This document shows positions 16,142-26,500 of a stretch of 33,957 bases of DNA, in pieces (within the stretch, counting starts at the first letter, position 1; each line of letters begins with the position of its first letter). Under the pieces are notes generated by a model. It saw only the letters and a list, made by a program, of their open reading frames with translations, searched no databases and was not told the DNA's origin. A program made the position numbers and the translations under genes. This stretch comes from Bacteroides_D sp963546395 (GTDB lineage Bacteria > Bacteroidota > Bacteroidia > Bacteroidales > CAJPTX01). The DNA lies in assembly GCA_963546395.1 (NCBI GenBank), contig CAUUMS010000016.1:1-33957 (forward strand). Direction: 5' to 3'.

Positions 16142-17518
16142 GTGCTCAATTACAATCCGCTCCATCAGGCCTTTTTGCAGCTGCTGCGCCCCCGTTGGGG
16201 TGGACATCGGCGCGAGTATGCGCTGCGTCCGCCTCGCTTGGCCCCTAGCAGCCGTTCGGGTGCTGCGGGATGGCTGGCGGCTCTGGGCTCTGCCTTCAGC
16301 GCGCTGCGGGTGCCACGGTTCCGGCAATTCTTCGTGGGGCAATCCGTCTCGCTCATGGGCTCGTGGATTGAGAATGTGGCCCTCGGGTGGCTGGTCTATC
16401 GCCTCACGGGCTCCATGTGGCTGCTGGGGCTGGTGGGCTTCCTGGGCCAGATCCCCACGCTCTTTCTCACACCCATTGCGGGGGTGTTCGCCGACCGTTA
16501 CAACCGGCGCCTGGTGCTGCTGGGGTTGCAGTGCGTTCCCATGATGCTGTCGCTGACGATGGCCGCGCTCATCTTCACGGGGTACATCGCCGTGTGGCAT
16601 ATTGTGGTGGCGGCGCTCATCAATGGTTGCGCCCTGGCGTTCGACACGCCGTTTCGTCACGCATTCCTGTTCGATCTGGTGGGCGAGCGACGCTACCTGG
16701 CCAATGCGGTGGCCATGAATTCTACGATGGTGAACACGGCCCGCTTCCTGGGCCCATTGCTCGGGGGTGTGCTCATCGCCTCGGTGGGAGAGGCCTGGTG
16801 CTTCGCCATCAACAGCGGGAGCTACGTGGCCATCATCGTCGCGCTGGGACTCATGCGGGTGCCTCCGGCCCCACGGCCTGCCAGGGCTACCAACGTGTGG
16901 ACGGCGCTGACGGAGGGCTTTCGCTACGCCATGGCCTTTCGCCCCATCCGCGATCTGCTGGCCCTGGTGTCGGCCATCAGCCTCTTTGCCATGCCGCTAC
17001 AGGTGTTCCTGCCCGCCTTTGCGAAGTCGGTGCTTCAGGGCGAGGCTACCTACCTGGGGATGCTCACGGGTGCCATCGGCGCGGGGGCTCTCACGGGGGC
17101 CTTCTACCTGGCCACGCGCAAGTCAGTAGTGCACTTCCCGTTGCAGATCTACGTGTTCACCCTCATCATGAGCGTGGGGCTCATCGCCTTCTCGCAGTCG
17201 TGGACCATCTGGCTCGCGGTGCCGCTGCTCTACTTCACAGGGATGGGCCTCATTGCCATCTTCTCGAGCACGAACACCTACCTGCAAGCGATAGTGAATG
17301 ACGGCATGCGGGGGCGCGTGATCGCGCTTTACGGGATGACGTTCATGGGGATTACCCCGCTGGGGAGCCTGATGCTGGGGGGCATAGCCAAGGCCATCGG
17401 CCTACCGATGACGCTGCTAGGGTGCGGGGCGGTGTGCCTGGCCATTGCGCTGGTGTATCGGCATCGCATCGTGCGCATTGTGCGACAGTCGCACTTGGGG
17501 CGTGACATGCTCGCATAG
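16142..17518 (+). CDS. MFS transporter, EntS/MFS_3-like exporter
   Basis: A 458-residue inner-membrane permease with about 12 hydrophobic helices. FRQFFVGQSVSLMGSWIENV and FADRYNRRLVLLG (the conserved loop 2-3 motif) match the MFS_3 group, which includes enterobactin exporter EntS and macrolide exporters. NDGMRGRVIALYGMTFMGITPLGSL in the second half is also typical of this group. The substrate cannot be inferred. The start is a GTG; an in-frame TGA at 16088 limits upstream extension. The first 40 residues are polar and Arg-rich, so translation could begin somewhat later. It ends at TAG. Confidence 0.9.
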   Translation: MLNYNPLHQAFLQLLRPRWGGHRREYALRPPRLAPSSRSGAAGWLAALGSAFSALRVPRFRQFFVGQSVSLMGSWIENVALGWLVYRLTGSMWLLGLVGFLGQIPTLFLTPIAGVFADRYNRRLVLLGLQCVPMMLSLTMAALIFTGYIAVWHIVVAALINGCALAFDTPFRHAFLFDLVGERRYLANAVAMNSTMVNTARFLGPLLGGVLIASVGEAWCFAINSGSYVAIIVALGLMRVPPAPRPARATNVWTALTEGFRYAMAFRPIRDLLALVSAISLFAMPLQVFLPAFAKSVLQGEATYLGMLTGAIGAGALTGAFYLATRKSVVHFPLQIYVFTLIMSVGLIAFSQSWTIWLAVPLLYFTGMGLIAIFSSTNTYLQAIVNDGMRGRVIALYGMTFMGITPLGSLMLGGIAKAIGLPMTLLGCGAVCLAIALVYRHRIVRIVRQSHLGRDMLA

Positions 17519-17959
17519 GGAGCCCCCGGGAAGCTGCTTGCGTTGCGCTCAAGAGTTTGCACCATGGGCTCGGGGCGAGGACTTTTTTCCCCTTGTTGAA
17601 AACTATTCTCGCGGGCAATATTCCACCGCAGCCTCCTTGGCGTTGCACGACGGCATGTAGGTAGTATTGCCGAGCTATTGAGTCGCCAGAAATGTTCCCC
17701 TGCGAGAGCGCGGGGTGTTTGTGCGGCTAATACTTTAAGTAGAAGTACGTATAAACGGGTGGACGCTGCGCGGCGGACAACCCTAGGCTGGCATCTTGCA
17801 TCTTTTGCGGGTGGCGAATGCGGGCTCTGAGCCGCCTTGTAGGAAGTCGAAAACCCCAATGTGCACGTAACCAAGTGCAGTGCTGCGACGTAGTTGACAG
17901 CAGTGAAAATGGCGACCGGAAGCCTGCCAGCTCCGGGATGGGTCTAATCAGAAAGATTG
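17519..17959. other. Intergenic region upstream of the first giant surface gene
   Basis: About 440 bases. I see no clear TAnnTTTG box, terminator or gene. Overlapping short frames on both strands appear non-coding. It should contain the promoter of the surface gene. Confidence 0.35.
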
Positions 17960-19003
17960 ATGAAAGCATTCGCAATGAAAATGGTATGCCTGTGCGCCCT
18001 GCTCGTGGTGGTGGGGCTGGTGCGGGCGCGAGGTGAGGGCCTGGTGGCCAAGGTTACCGTCGCGGATGGCGGCGGCATTGAGAAGAGCGTCACGAGGGCT
18101 GGGGCCAACATGGATGAGCTGCTCCAGATATGGGCTAGTGGCAACCAGTTCCACAGGGTGCGCGGCATCGAGATTACGAATGGCCGCTTCACCGTGCACG
18201 ATTGGCATAAGCTGCGCAGCATGTCGCCCAGCCTGATCAATCTGCGTCTGTTCGAGATCAAATCCTCGGCCCAGGTGGAGGACATCCCGGACAACGAGCA
18301 GGAGCGTAACCCGATTCTCAAGCATTGCCAGCGGGTGGTGATACAGGGGCTGCGCACGGTGGGCAAGAACGCATTCGATGAGGCGGAGATCCAGCAGATC
18401 GTCCTCCCGCATGTGGTGAAGATCGGGGCGAATGCGTTCTACGGGTGTGGTCGCCTGTGGCAGGTGGAGGTACCCCAGTTGCAGGAGATCGGCACGTCGG
18501 CATTCCGCAGCTGCTACATGCTCAACAGCATCACGCTGCCGAGCATCCGCCGCATTGCCAACTCGGCCTTTAAGGCTTGCCTGGCGCTGAACTACCTGAA
18601 GCTGAACGTGACGAACGCGCTTGAGATTGACAACAGCGGCGAGCCGAGGGAGGCGCGGCATAAGTACCCCATCTTCAGCGAGTGCGCGTCGAGGCGCGTG
18701 GTGGTGCCGTGCGATGCGCAGGGCCGTGAGCTACGCGATGCCCAACGGGCCGAGGCGATATCCAAGCTCCTGCGCTCCAAGCTCAAGAGCGATGCCAATG
18801 GTTACTGGCAGGGCTTCATGTACTCCACGAAGATGCTCCCTAGCATCTCCATTGCGGCCGCGGATGAGGAGTCGCGGAATGCGGGGTATGTGTACGCCCC
18901 GCCGAGTTTTGAGGTGAATGGTAGCATCGAGCTACGCCCGTTCCTCAAGGAGCATTACACGCTGGTTGGCGCCACCATGCGTTACATGAGCGGTGGGGTG
19001 TAG
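17960..19003 (+). CDS. BspA-type LRR surface protein, N-terminal part ending at an in-frame TAG
   Basis: The first 347 residues of a giant T9SS cargo protein. MKAFAMKMVCLCALLVVVGL is a signal peptide. Residues about 110-215 hold BspA/LRR_5-type leucine-rich repeats such as VGKNAFDEAEIQQIVLPHV, IGANAFYGCGRLWQVEVPQL and IGTSAFRSCYMLNSITLPSI. These repeats are known in adhesins of oral and gut Bacteroidota. The frame stops at TAG (19001-19003) just after IELRPFLKEHYTLVGATMRY-MSGGV, but the same frame continues without loss of similarity to the neighbour paralogue at 23533, where Leu396 occupies the stop position. Alone it would be exported but lacks the sorting domain needed for surface attachment. 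A TTG at 17957 is a less likely start. Confidence 0.85.
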   Translation: MKAFAMKMVCLCALLVVVGLVRARGEGLVAKVTVADGGGIEKSVTRAGANMDELLQIWASGNQFHRVRGIEITNGRFTVHDWHKLRSMSPSLINLRLFEIKSSAQVEDIPDNEQERNPILKHCQRVVIQGLRTVGKNAFDEAEIQQIVLPHVVKIGANAFYGCGRLWQVEVPQLQEIGTSAFRSCYMLNSITLPSIRRIANSAFKACLALNYLKLNVTNALEIDNSGEPREARHKYPIFSECASRRVVVPCDAQGRELRDAQRAEAISKLLRSKLKSDANGYWQGFMYSTKMLPSISIAAADEESRNAGYVYAPPSFEVNGSIELRPFLKEHYTLVGATMRYMSGGV

Positions 19004-22000
19004 GTGGAAAAGCCCATCGAGGGGCGCACCTTTGAGGTGCCGCAAGAGGACGTTACCATTGTGTGGACGGCCCGGCGCAACAAGATGAAGATGCGCATCA
19101 ACGAGCAGCCTGTGGAGGTCAACTCCATCAGCGAGGGACTCGAGGCCTTGCACCTGACGGCCGAGGGGGTGACATCCTTCGAGCTCCTGGAGGGAAGCCT
19201 CGAGGAGTGGGGATGGCGCGTGCTGGCGGAGATGAAGAATACGAAGAGCATCCGGATACGCCCGACGGTGACCTATTGCGCCCCGGCGCGGTCGACGGTG
19301 TCGCCCTGGGGCACGACGCTGAAGTGGACGGCACTGCAATACCTGGAGCTGTCTAAGCTGGAGCATGTGCGCTACACGACGCTGATGCTCTCGGGCCTGC
19401 AAACCAGCACGGATCTCTTGCTGGAGATGTTCCCGAATATCCGCACTATAGAGCCCGGGGGATTGCGTCACATGGGCCGTAAGGTGCGCGTGGTGGGCAT
19501 GCCGGCTATGCCGCCAGTGTTCTCCCAGGGGGGGCCACACGGGGAGGATCGCAACGCGCTCGGGAGCATTGGCCGGGCTTACCTGGTGCCGATGGATGCG
19601 CAGGGGGTGCCGCTGGAGGGGCAAGAGCTCGAGGCGGCACTGGAGCGTTACGCGCGGGAGTTCTCGGGTGGCGATAGAGACAAAGGGTGGAACGGGCACC
19701 GACTGAGGTGGTACCGGGCTATGGTGGATCCGGCCTCGGGCTCCCTCATGACGCTGGATAGCCCATTCGGCATCTACGATGGGGGTGAGATGGTGACTGT
19801 AGCGGTGAAGCCGGGGCTCGGGGGGAAGAAGCCCAAGGTGCACTACACGTATGGGGGGAATCGCGTGACGGTGAACGGGGAGCAGTTCACCATGCCCAAC
19901 GCGAACATCACCCTGACGGCCGACTGGGATGGCGTGCCCTTCGCGGTGAGCGTGAAGGATGGGATCCAGAATGGTACCATCGTCACCGACCCCTGTTGCC
20001 AGGCCCCCTACAACACCACGGTGACCATTATCTGTAAGCCGGATGATGAGTACCAGGTGCGCGAAGGGAGCATCATTTTCACGTATCGCGATCCGGCGAC
20101 CGGGGAGATGAAGACGGAGAAGGCTAATAAGGTGGATGACAACCGCTACACGCTGGTGATGCCGGCGGCCGACGTGGAGGTGACGGGCATGTTTGAGCGA
20201 CTGTCGTACTACCGCATTCAGCAGGATCCGGGCATGACGCGCGGGACCGTGGACATTGAGCCTAACCTGCCCAAATATGGGGCGGGAACGCTCCTGACGC
20301 TGAAGGCCAAGCCCGCGCCGGGCTACATTCAGGCTCCAAATACGCAGCTGGAGTACACGTACACTTCATCGCTAGCCGACTGGAGACCCGTGCCGCGATT
20401 TGGGTTCCGCATGCCGGCCTCCGACATCGTGGTGCGGGCACACTTCGTGGTGAATCCCGACCTGAAGTACAACGTGACGGTGGACCCGAGGTATGCGAAT
20501 GGGCAGATAAAGGCCACTCCGTCGAGCAATGTTGTGGGGGAGACGTCTATAAACCTGGAGCTAGCAGCACCCCGTGGGAAGCGGTTTAAGAATCTTCGCT
20601 ACTGCAAGGGGAGTGCACCCCAGGAACCGTGGACCCCTATCAGCGGCATACAGTTCAAGTTGCCCACCAGCGATGTGTATGTGACGGGCGATCTGGTGAC
20701 GAATCCCAATGCGAAGTGGAAGGTGACGGTAGATCCTTCTGTGCCGGCGGGGTGCCTCACGGCCGATCCGAATGAGATGATCGAGGCGGGTGAAAAGGTG
20801 CGTTTGCTGGCGAACCAGAGCGAGTATATCCTCGAGCTGGGATCGCTGAAATGGAGGCGGAGCTCCGATCCTGAAGGTTGGAACGTGATAGGGCATTACG
20901 CAATCTTCTCTATGCCTGACGAGGATGCGGTGGTGAAGGGCACGTTCAAGAAGAAGCCGACGGTGGGCTACACGGTGCAGCAGTCTCCAAATATGCGGAA
21001 TGGGTATGTGGAGGTGCTGCCCACCAAGGATAGCTATGCTGAGGGGGAACTCTTGGAGTTCTACTCCAGGCCCGCCCAAGGCTACCGTGCGAAACCCAAT
21101 ATGGCGATTAGCTATGCGCTTACGTCTGCGCTCCACGACTGGATTGCAGTGGGGCCTGTCGGATCGCGCGTGCCCATGCCGGCCTCTGACATCGTGGTGA
21201 GAGCCTACTTTGAGCCAGATCCCGATGTCAGGTACACAGTGCAGATAGATCCGAATTATGCGGGGATGATTGCGGTGTCGCCTGAGGGAAAGCTGATGGC
21301 CGAGACGGATGTGTTCCTCAAGCTGACCCCTCCCCGCGGGAAGCGGTTCAAGAATCTTCGCTATCACCGTTTTGGGGGTCCGACTATCGACTGGATATCT
21401 ATTCGCGACGGGCATTTCCAGATGCCCCCCAGCAATGTGTACGTGACGGGCGATCTGGAAGAGGATCCCGATGCCAAGTGGTCGGTGTACGTGGATCCGG
21501 CGGTGCCGCACGGGTGCCTGGCGGCCAACCCCTCGCGCAAGATCGTGAAGGGGGAGCGGGTGCGCGTGCTACAGACCTACAACGCCGAGCTCTATGAGAT
21601 GGAGCCTGGCTCGGTGAAGTGGCGCCTGAAGGATGCCAATCCGCCGCAATGGATGGATTTGGACGGCCTGTGGGAGTTCGTCATGCCCGATGGGGACGTG
21701 TTGCTGACGGGCAAATTCAAGCAGAAGCCGAAGGTGACCTACCGCATTCAGCAGGATCCCGCCATGAGGCACGGACGGGTGCTAGTGACCCCCGAGCAGG
21801 AGGATTACATAGAGGGTACCAAGCTGGAGTTCAAGGCGGAGACGGAGCATGGATACAGGGTGAAAGCGGGATCCTCTATTGAGTATGCGCGCACCTCGGC
21901 GCTGGATACCTGGACGGTGATACCGAAGGATTTCACCATGCCGGCCGCAGACATCGTGGTGCGGGTGCACGTTGAGGTTGACCCCAGCGTGGTGTTCCAG

Positions 22001-22993
22001 GTGAAGATCGATCCGGCGCATGCTGAGCACATAAAGGCCACGCCATCAGAGGGTGTGGCGGCTGAGACGCTGGTGCGACTGACGCTGACCCCGCCGCGCG
22101 GGCAACGACTCGATGAGCTCCGCTACTGCCTGGGCATGGAGCCTGCAGGGCCGTGGACACCGATCAGGGATATGGAGTTCCGAATGCCTGCCAGCCACGT
22201 GTGCGTGACGGGTAACTTGGAGATAAACCCCAATGCCAAGTGGTCGGTGACTGTGGATCCGTCGGTGCCGGAGGGGTGCCTGTCCGCAAGCCCGAGCGAG
22301 AAGATCGAGCGGGGCGAGACGGTGTTTGTGCTGCGCACCTATGACCCGAAAGAGTACGAGCTGGTGGATGGCTCGCTGAAGTGGAGCCTGAAGGAGGCCG
22401 ATCCGCCCGAGTGGACAGCGGTGGACGTTCGGGGCGCCTTCGTGATGCCCGATGGGGACGTGGTGATTAAGGGCGAGTTCAGGAATAAGACCAATAGCTA
22501 CGAGACATTCACCGTGCAGAAGGAGGTGGTGGGCCAGGGGGTTCTCACCGTGCAGGTGGACGGGGAGCCGATTGTCAACGGCACCCAGGTGCGCGGGGGT
22601 ACCGATCTGGAAATCGCGGCAGAACCAGCCCCGGGCTACGCGCTGAGCCAGATTACGGTGAACGATGAGATGCACTGGGAGAGCAAGTTTAACCATGCGG
22701 TGCGTAGCAATGTGGAGATTAAGGCCTACTTCGTGGTGAGCGAGGATAACCCGACGGATGTGACCTCGCAGCATGTGCTGCTGGTGTCGCCCAATCCGTT
22801 CGGCGAGTTGCTGCGTGTTGGCGGGGAGGGCCTTAAGCGCATAACGCTCTACTCGGTCGTGGGACAGGAGGTGCTGCGCATTTCGCAGGGATTCGATGGC
22901 ATCAGCACGCAGCATGTACCCGCAGGGATGTATGTGCTGCGGGCCGAGTGGCAGGATGGCGCAGTGACGACGCATCGCCTCGTGCGGCGGTAG
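19004..22993 (+). CDS. Giant T9SS surface protein, C-terminal part after in-frame TAG
   Basis: A 1329-codon frame continuing the upstream part in phase. It shows a second LRR-like/linker region (about 1-300, with TVTYCAPARSTVSPWG), then beta-rich InlB-like repeats. Three tandem copies of a roughly 255-residue block (starting about residues 402, 655 and 912) are followed by one divergent unit (about 1165-1245). The end is a T9SS sorting domain: VSPNPFGELLRVGGEGLKRI, then VPAGMYVLRAEW and HRLVRR. There is no signal peptide, and the GTG after the stop has no ribosome site. As a separate protein it could not reach the periplasm. It is best regarded as part of one gene of about 1677 codons, broken or read through at 19001. 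Confidence 0.82.
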   Translation: MEKPIEGRTFEVPQEDVTIVWTARRNKMKMRINEQPVEVNSISEGLEALHLTAEGVTSFELLEGSLEEWGWRVLAEMKNTKSIRIRPTVTYCAPARSTVSPWGTTLKWTALQYLELSKLEHVRYTTLMLSGLQTSTDLLLEMFPNIRTIEPGGLRHMGRKVRVVGMPAMPPVFSQGGPHGEDRNALGSIGRAYLVPMDAQGVPLEGQELEAALERYAREFSGGDRDKGWNGHRLRWYRAMVDPASGSLMTLDSPFGIYDGGEMVTVAVKPGLGGKKPKVHYTYGGNRVTVNGEQFTMPNANITLTADWDGVPFAVSVKDGIQNGTIVTDPCCQAPYNTTVTIICKPDDEYQVREGSIIFTYRDPATGEMKTEKANKVDDNRYTLVMPAADVEVTGMFERLSYYRIQQDPGMTRGTVDIEPNLPKYGAGTLLTLKAKPAPGYIQAPNTQLEYTYTSSLADWRPVPRFGFRMPASDIVVRAHFVVNPDLKYNVTVDPRYANGQIKATPSSNVVGETSINLELAAPRGKRFKNLRYCKGSAPQEPWTPISGIQFKLPTSDVYVTGDLVTNPNAKWKVTVDPSVPAGCLTADPNEMIEAGEKVRLLANQSEYILELGSLKWRRSSDPEGWNVIGHYAIFSMPDEDAVVKGTFKKKPTVGYTVQQSPNMRNGYVEVLPTKDSYAEGELLEFYSRPAQGYRAKPNMAISYALTSALHDWIAVGPVGSRVPMPASDIVVRAYFEPDPDVRYTVQIDPNYAGMIAVSPEGKLMAETDVFLKLTPPRGKRFKNLRYHRFGGPTIDWISIRDGHFQMPPSNVYVTGDLEEDPDAKWSVYVDPAVPHGCLAANPSRKIVKGERVRVLQTYNAELYEMEPGSVKWRLKDANPPQWMDLDGLWEFVMPDGDVLLTGKFKQKPKVTYRIQQDPAMRHGRVLVTPEQEDYIEGTKLEFKAETEHGYRVKAGSSIEYARTSALDTWTVIPKDFTMPAADIVVRVHVEVDPSVVFQVKIDPAHAEHIKATPSEGVAAETLVRLTLTPPRGQRLDELRYCLGMEPAGPWTPIRDMEFRMPASHVCVTGNLEINPNAKWSVTVDPSVPEGCLSASPSEKIERGETVFVLRTYDPKEYELVDGSLKWSLKEADPPEWTAVDVRGAFVMPDGDVVIKGEFRNKTNSYETFTVQKEVVGQGVLTVQVDGEPIVNGTQVRGGTDLEIAAEPAPGYALSQITVNDEMHWESKFNHAVRSNVEIKAYFVVSEDNPTDVTSQHVLLVSPNPFGELLRVGGEGLKRITLYSVVGQEVLRISQGFDGISTQHVPAGMYVLRAEWQDGAVTTHRLVRR
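20207..20965 (+). repeat. InlB-like three-module block, copy 1
   Basis: Encodes about 253 residues: modules opening YYRIQQDPGMTRGTV, YNVTVDPRYANGQI and WKVTVDPSVPAGCL. Each module carries an MPxSDxxV-type end strand. Confidence 0.75.
20966..21736 (+). repeat. InlB-like three-module block, copy 2
   Basis: Encodes about 257 residues: modules opening GYTVQQSPNMRNGYV, YTVQIDPNYAGMI and WSVYVDPAVPHGCL. Shares PPRGKRFKNLRY with copy 1. Confidence 0.75.
21737..22495 (+). repeat. InlB-like three-module block, copy 3
   Basis: Encodes about 253 residues: modules opening TYRIQQDPAMRHGRV, FQVKIDPAHAEHI and WSVTVDPSVPEGCL. The last module closely resembles the single block of the neighbour paralogue. 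Confidence 0.75.
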
Positions 22994-23532
22994 ACAGTGC
23001 TTCTCTGTATGCAGCGCGGCAGGCCCCGGAGGGCCTACCGCGCTTGCTTTTGCACTCGAAGGGCGATGAGGTGCCATGCTGACGGCTAGGGGTGCGTCCA
23101 CAGGATGAAGGTGTACGAGGCGTAGATTTTTTAGCCGATACGAGGTGTTTCCCTCGGCGATTGACTAGGGGCGATTTCTGACGGATGACTGGTGCTAAAG
23201 CTCGGGCTGAAGGGGAGATTTGGCCGATGGAGATGCAACTGCCTGTAGGTGTAATTACCTAATGCTCGGATGGTCGTTTTGCATGTGCCAGGGAGACCCT
23301 ACATGCCGCATTGTACCAATGATTGCGCTATGTTCGATCGGGCTATTTTGTCCCTTTTACTAGGTGTGTGGGTGGGAGAGAATCCATGTCGTGCTAGTGA
23401 TATGACTGTAACATGGGGGCAAGGCATGGCGTAAGAGTAGACGAACGCGCGCAACGGGGCCTGCCGCGCAAAAGCGGGGTGGGCACCGGGAAGCCGAAAA
23501 GGGTACGATAGGGACTAAACGTAGAGAAAGCA
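22994..23532. other. Intergenic region between the two giant surface genes
   Basis: About 540 bases. It begins with an intrinsic terminator; no further gene, repeat or clear promoter box was recognised. Minus-strand frames here look like noise. Confidence 0.4.
23014..23051 (+). terminator. Intrinsic terminator of first surface gene
   Basis: GCGCGGCAGGCC (23014-23025) pairs with GGCCTACCGCGC (23032-23043) with one mismatch, then TTGCTTTT. It starts 21 bases after the surface gene stop. Confidence 0.8.
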
Positions 23533-26500
23533 ATGAGACAGTACGTAAGAGTGCTTGTGTGTCTTGTCGGCCTACTGCTGGCAGGTCTTGCGCCGGGATG
23601 GGCTGCTGATGGCAAGGTGGGCGGTATGAACGTCCGGATTCTTGTGCGGGAGTTGCAGCTTCAAAATGGGAAGTGGGTAACGGCGGAGGTTTGGTACAAA
23701 GATGATTGGTCGGGAAGTGCAACGGTAGAAGGCAGTAAGTTTATTACCCATGTGTTGCGTCCCTGGGCCAATCAGCTTGAGAATGTACTCGAGCTGGAGA
23801 TTGTGGGTGGGGAGTTTTGGACGGAAGACTGGAACCAGATGCGGGAGATGTCGACGGGATTGCGTAATCTCCGCTCGTTCAAGATTACTGACGGTGTGAA
23901 GGTGGTAAAGCCCATGGGGGATTACGATGGGGCCAGCACCCTGAACTCGGCATGCCGCTACCTAGAGGTGCACAAGCTGGAGAGGGTAGGGGCTAACGCC
24001 TTCTACGAGGCGCAGTTGGAAACGGTGTTGCTGCCCGATGTGAAGCGGATAGGGAAGCGTGCCTTTCACGGGAACACGAGGCTGTCGGTCCTCGATATAA
24101 AGAATGTGAAATTCATAGGGGCTGAGGCATTTCGCAACTGCGTCATGCTGAATAGCATAGAGCTGCTAAAGATCGATTCTATCGACCATTCAGCATTTAA
24201 AGGGTGTGTCTCGCTCAATTACGTAAAAATAAATATCCGTGAGCAAAAAATAAAATTGAGGGAATGGAATGAGGCTACGCACAAATTTGATTCCGTTGTT
24301 AAGGGCTATCCGTTCCCGTACTGCGATATGAGTTGGTGGGATGAGGTTCCACAGCACTATGAGGTGTTTAGCGAGTGCGCAAAAAATAAAATTCTCATCC
24401 CATGTGATGAGAGAGGAGAAGCTCTTACAGAACGAGAAATTAGAAGTATATTTTCCATCTGCCGTATGTGGGTAAATCGTGGGCATAATCATCCGCATAT
24501 GGAATGGAACGAGAATGCTGGATGGCAGGGACTTCCGGTGGGAATCTCGTCTATTGCGGTCGCTATTTATCCGGAGGGTACATCTAAATCGGGGGATCAT
24601 GGAAGCGTGTATGCTCCTCCTCGTGTTATGCCAGGTTCAGACATAGAGCTAAAGCCATTCCTCCATGAAGGTTATACGCTGTCAAAGGTCGTCGTGAGTT
24701 ACATGGAAAATGGGAGGCTGGTAAGCAAGTTTGTCGATGGTCGTACGATAAGTTTGCCCAATGGGGCCACCAATGTGCAAATCGTATGGACGGCCAAGGT
24801 GAATGAGATGAAGCTGCGCATCAATGGTGTGGATTGGGCGGCGAGCTCCATTCAGGAGGGATTGAATAAGGCGAAGATTGTGGCCGATCAGGTGGAATCG
24901 CTCGAGGTGTACGGGGGATGCGTGGAGGAGTGCGACTGGCGGACGATGTCCAAGATGTACAAGGCGGAGAGCATACGGGTGAAGCCGACGGTCGAGTATT
25001 GCACCCCGGCCCGCTCAACGCGCACGAGCCTGGGCTCAAGCCTGCGGTGGGATAATCTGAAGTACTTGGAGCTGGCCAAGATGGATCAGATTGCGTTCCA
25101 CGCCCTTGGATTGGAGCAGCTGGTGGGGAATAAGGAGATACAGCTTGAGCTATTCCCTAATGTGACCTACATAGCGGACGCGGGGTTAGAGCACAAGAAG
25201 CAGAAGGTACGCGTGGTGGGGTTGCCTGCTAGGCCGCCTTACTACAAGAGCGCCAATTATAAGCCTTGGAAAAGCGAGACGGAATGGGGCGATTTGGGTA
25301 GGGCCTTCCTGGTGCCCGTTACCTCGCAGGGGGTTCCGCTGGAGGGGCGTGAGTTGGAAGAGTCGTTGAACAAGTACAAAGAGGAGTACGATAAGTTTTG
25401 TAAAACGCTAAAGCCTCCAACGAATCCAGGCGGGTGGTATGGTCGTAGCCTGGAGTGGCTCCGTGCCAAGGTGGAGGCGTCTACCGATGGGGAGCTGGTG
25501 ATGAACTCGCCGTTCGGGGTGTATGGGAGAGGCGAAACGCCTAGGTTTAAGGCGAAGAACAAGGTTGGCAAGGTGCTGAAAGAGGTGTACTTCAAGACTG
25601 CGAGAGGGGTAGAAACGCAGGGGACTGTGGAAGGCACAGGGGCGAGTGGATTCTTGCCCCCGCTAAACGAGCACGTTACGGTTCGTGGGGTGTGGGGTGA
25701 TGCGGCCTACGAGGTGCGCGTAAAGTCGCCCATCGAGCATGGTAAGGTGGAGGTATCTAGCGGTTCGGCGAACTACCAGCAGAAGATCGTGATTACGTGC
25801 ACCCCGGAGAATGGGTACAGGATCGTGCGGGGCTCTGTGCAGTACACTTACACGGATGCAGCGAGTGGCAAGGAGGTGACAAAGCAGGCCGAGGCTCAGG
25901 CAGACGGTACCTACGAGTTTGAGATGCCCAATGCGAGCGTCACCGTATCGGCTGAATTCGAGTCGCAGCTCCGCTTTAAGATCCTTCAGGATCCTGCCAT
26001 GACGAATGGCAAGGTGAAGGTGCGCCCCGAGCAGGATGACTACGCAGTAAAGTCGCTACCCGTATTCACCGCCGTGCCCAACCAGGGCTTCCTGCGCGAT
26101 GGGGAGTTGATAGAGTATGCTCTGTCATCGGAGCCGGATAAATGGATGGAGATACCAAAGGGGCACGATCCACATGACCCGAAAGTGAAGGTACGGGTGC
26201 TAGAGATGCCGGAGTCGGATATCCTGGTGCGGGCGCAGTTCAAGGAGAACCCGAATGCGAAGTACAAGGTGACGATTGATTCCAAGTATGCTGACGGTAT
26301 GATTGCCGCTTTGCCGGCCGAGCGGCTGGCTCCTGGTGATACCGTGCACCTGAAGTTTACTCCTCCCCGGGGATTGCAGTTTAAGGATGTCCGTTACTGC
26401 GAGGGCAGTCTCCCGTCGGGCCCGTGGAAAATGGTAGGGCCTGGTAACAGCTTTGCGATGCCGGAGAGCGATGTCTTCATCACGGCTGACACGGTGGCGA

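Noticed and set aside
15965..16660. 231-codon minus-strand frame rich in His, Gln and Arg
   Set aside because: Antisense shadow of the MFS gene and its leader in a high-GC region.
20207..22495. CRISPR array or simple tandem DNA repeat
   Set aside because: The repeats are in-frame protein-domain repeats of about 760 bases with diverged nucleotide sequence, not short direct repeats with spacers.
20561..23101. Long minus-strand frames of about 316 and 351 codons
   Set aside because: Antisense to the surface gene repeats; His/Arg/Leu-rich shadows arising from GC-rich codon bias.
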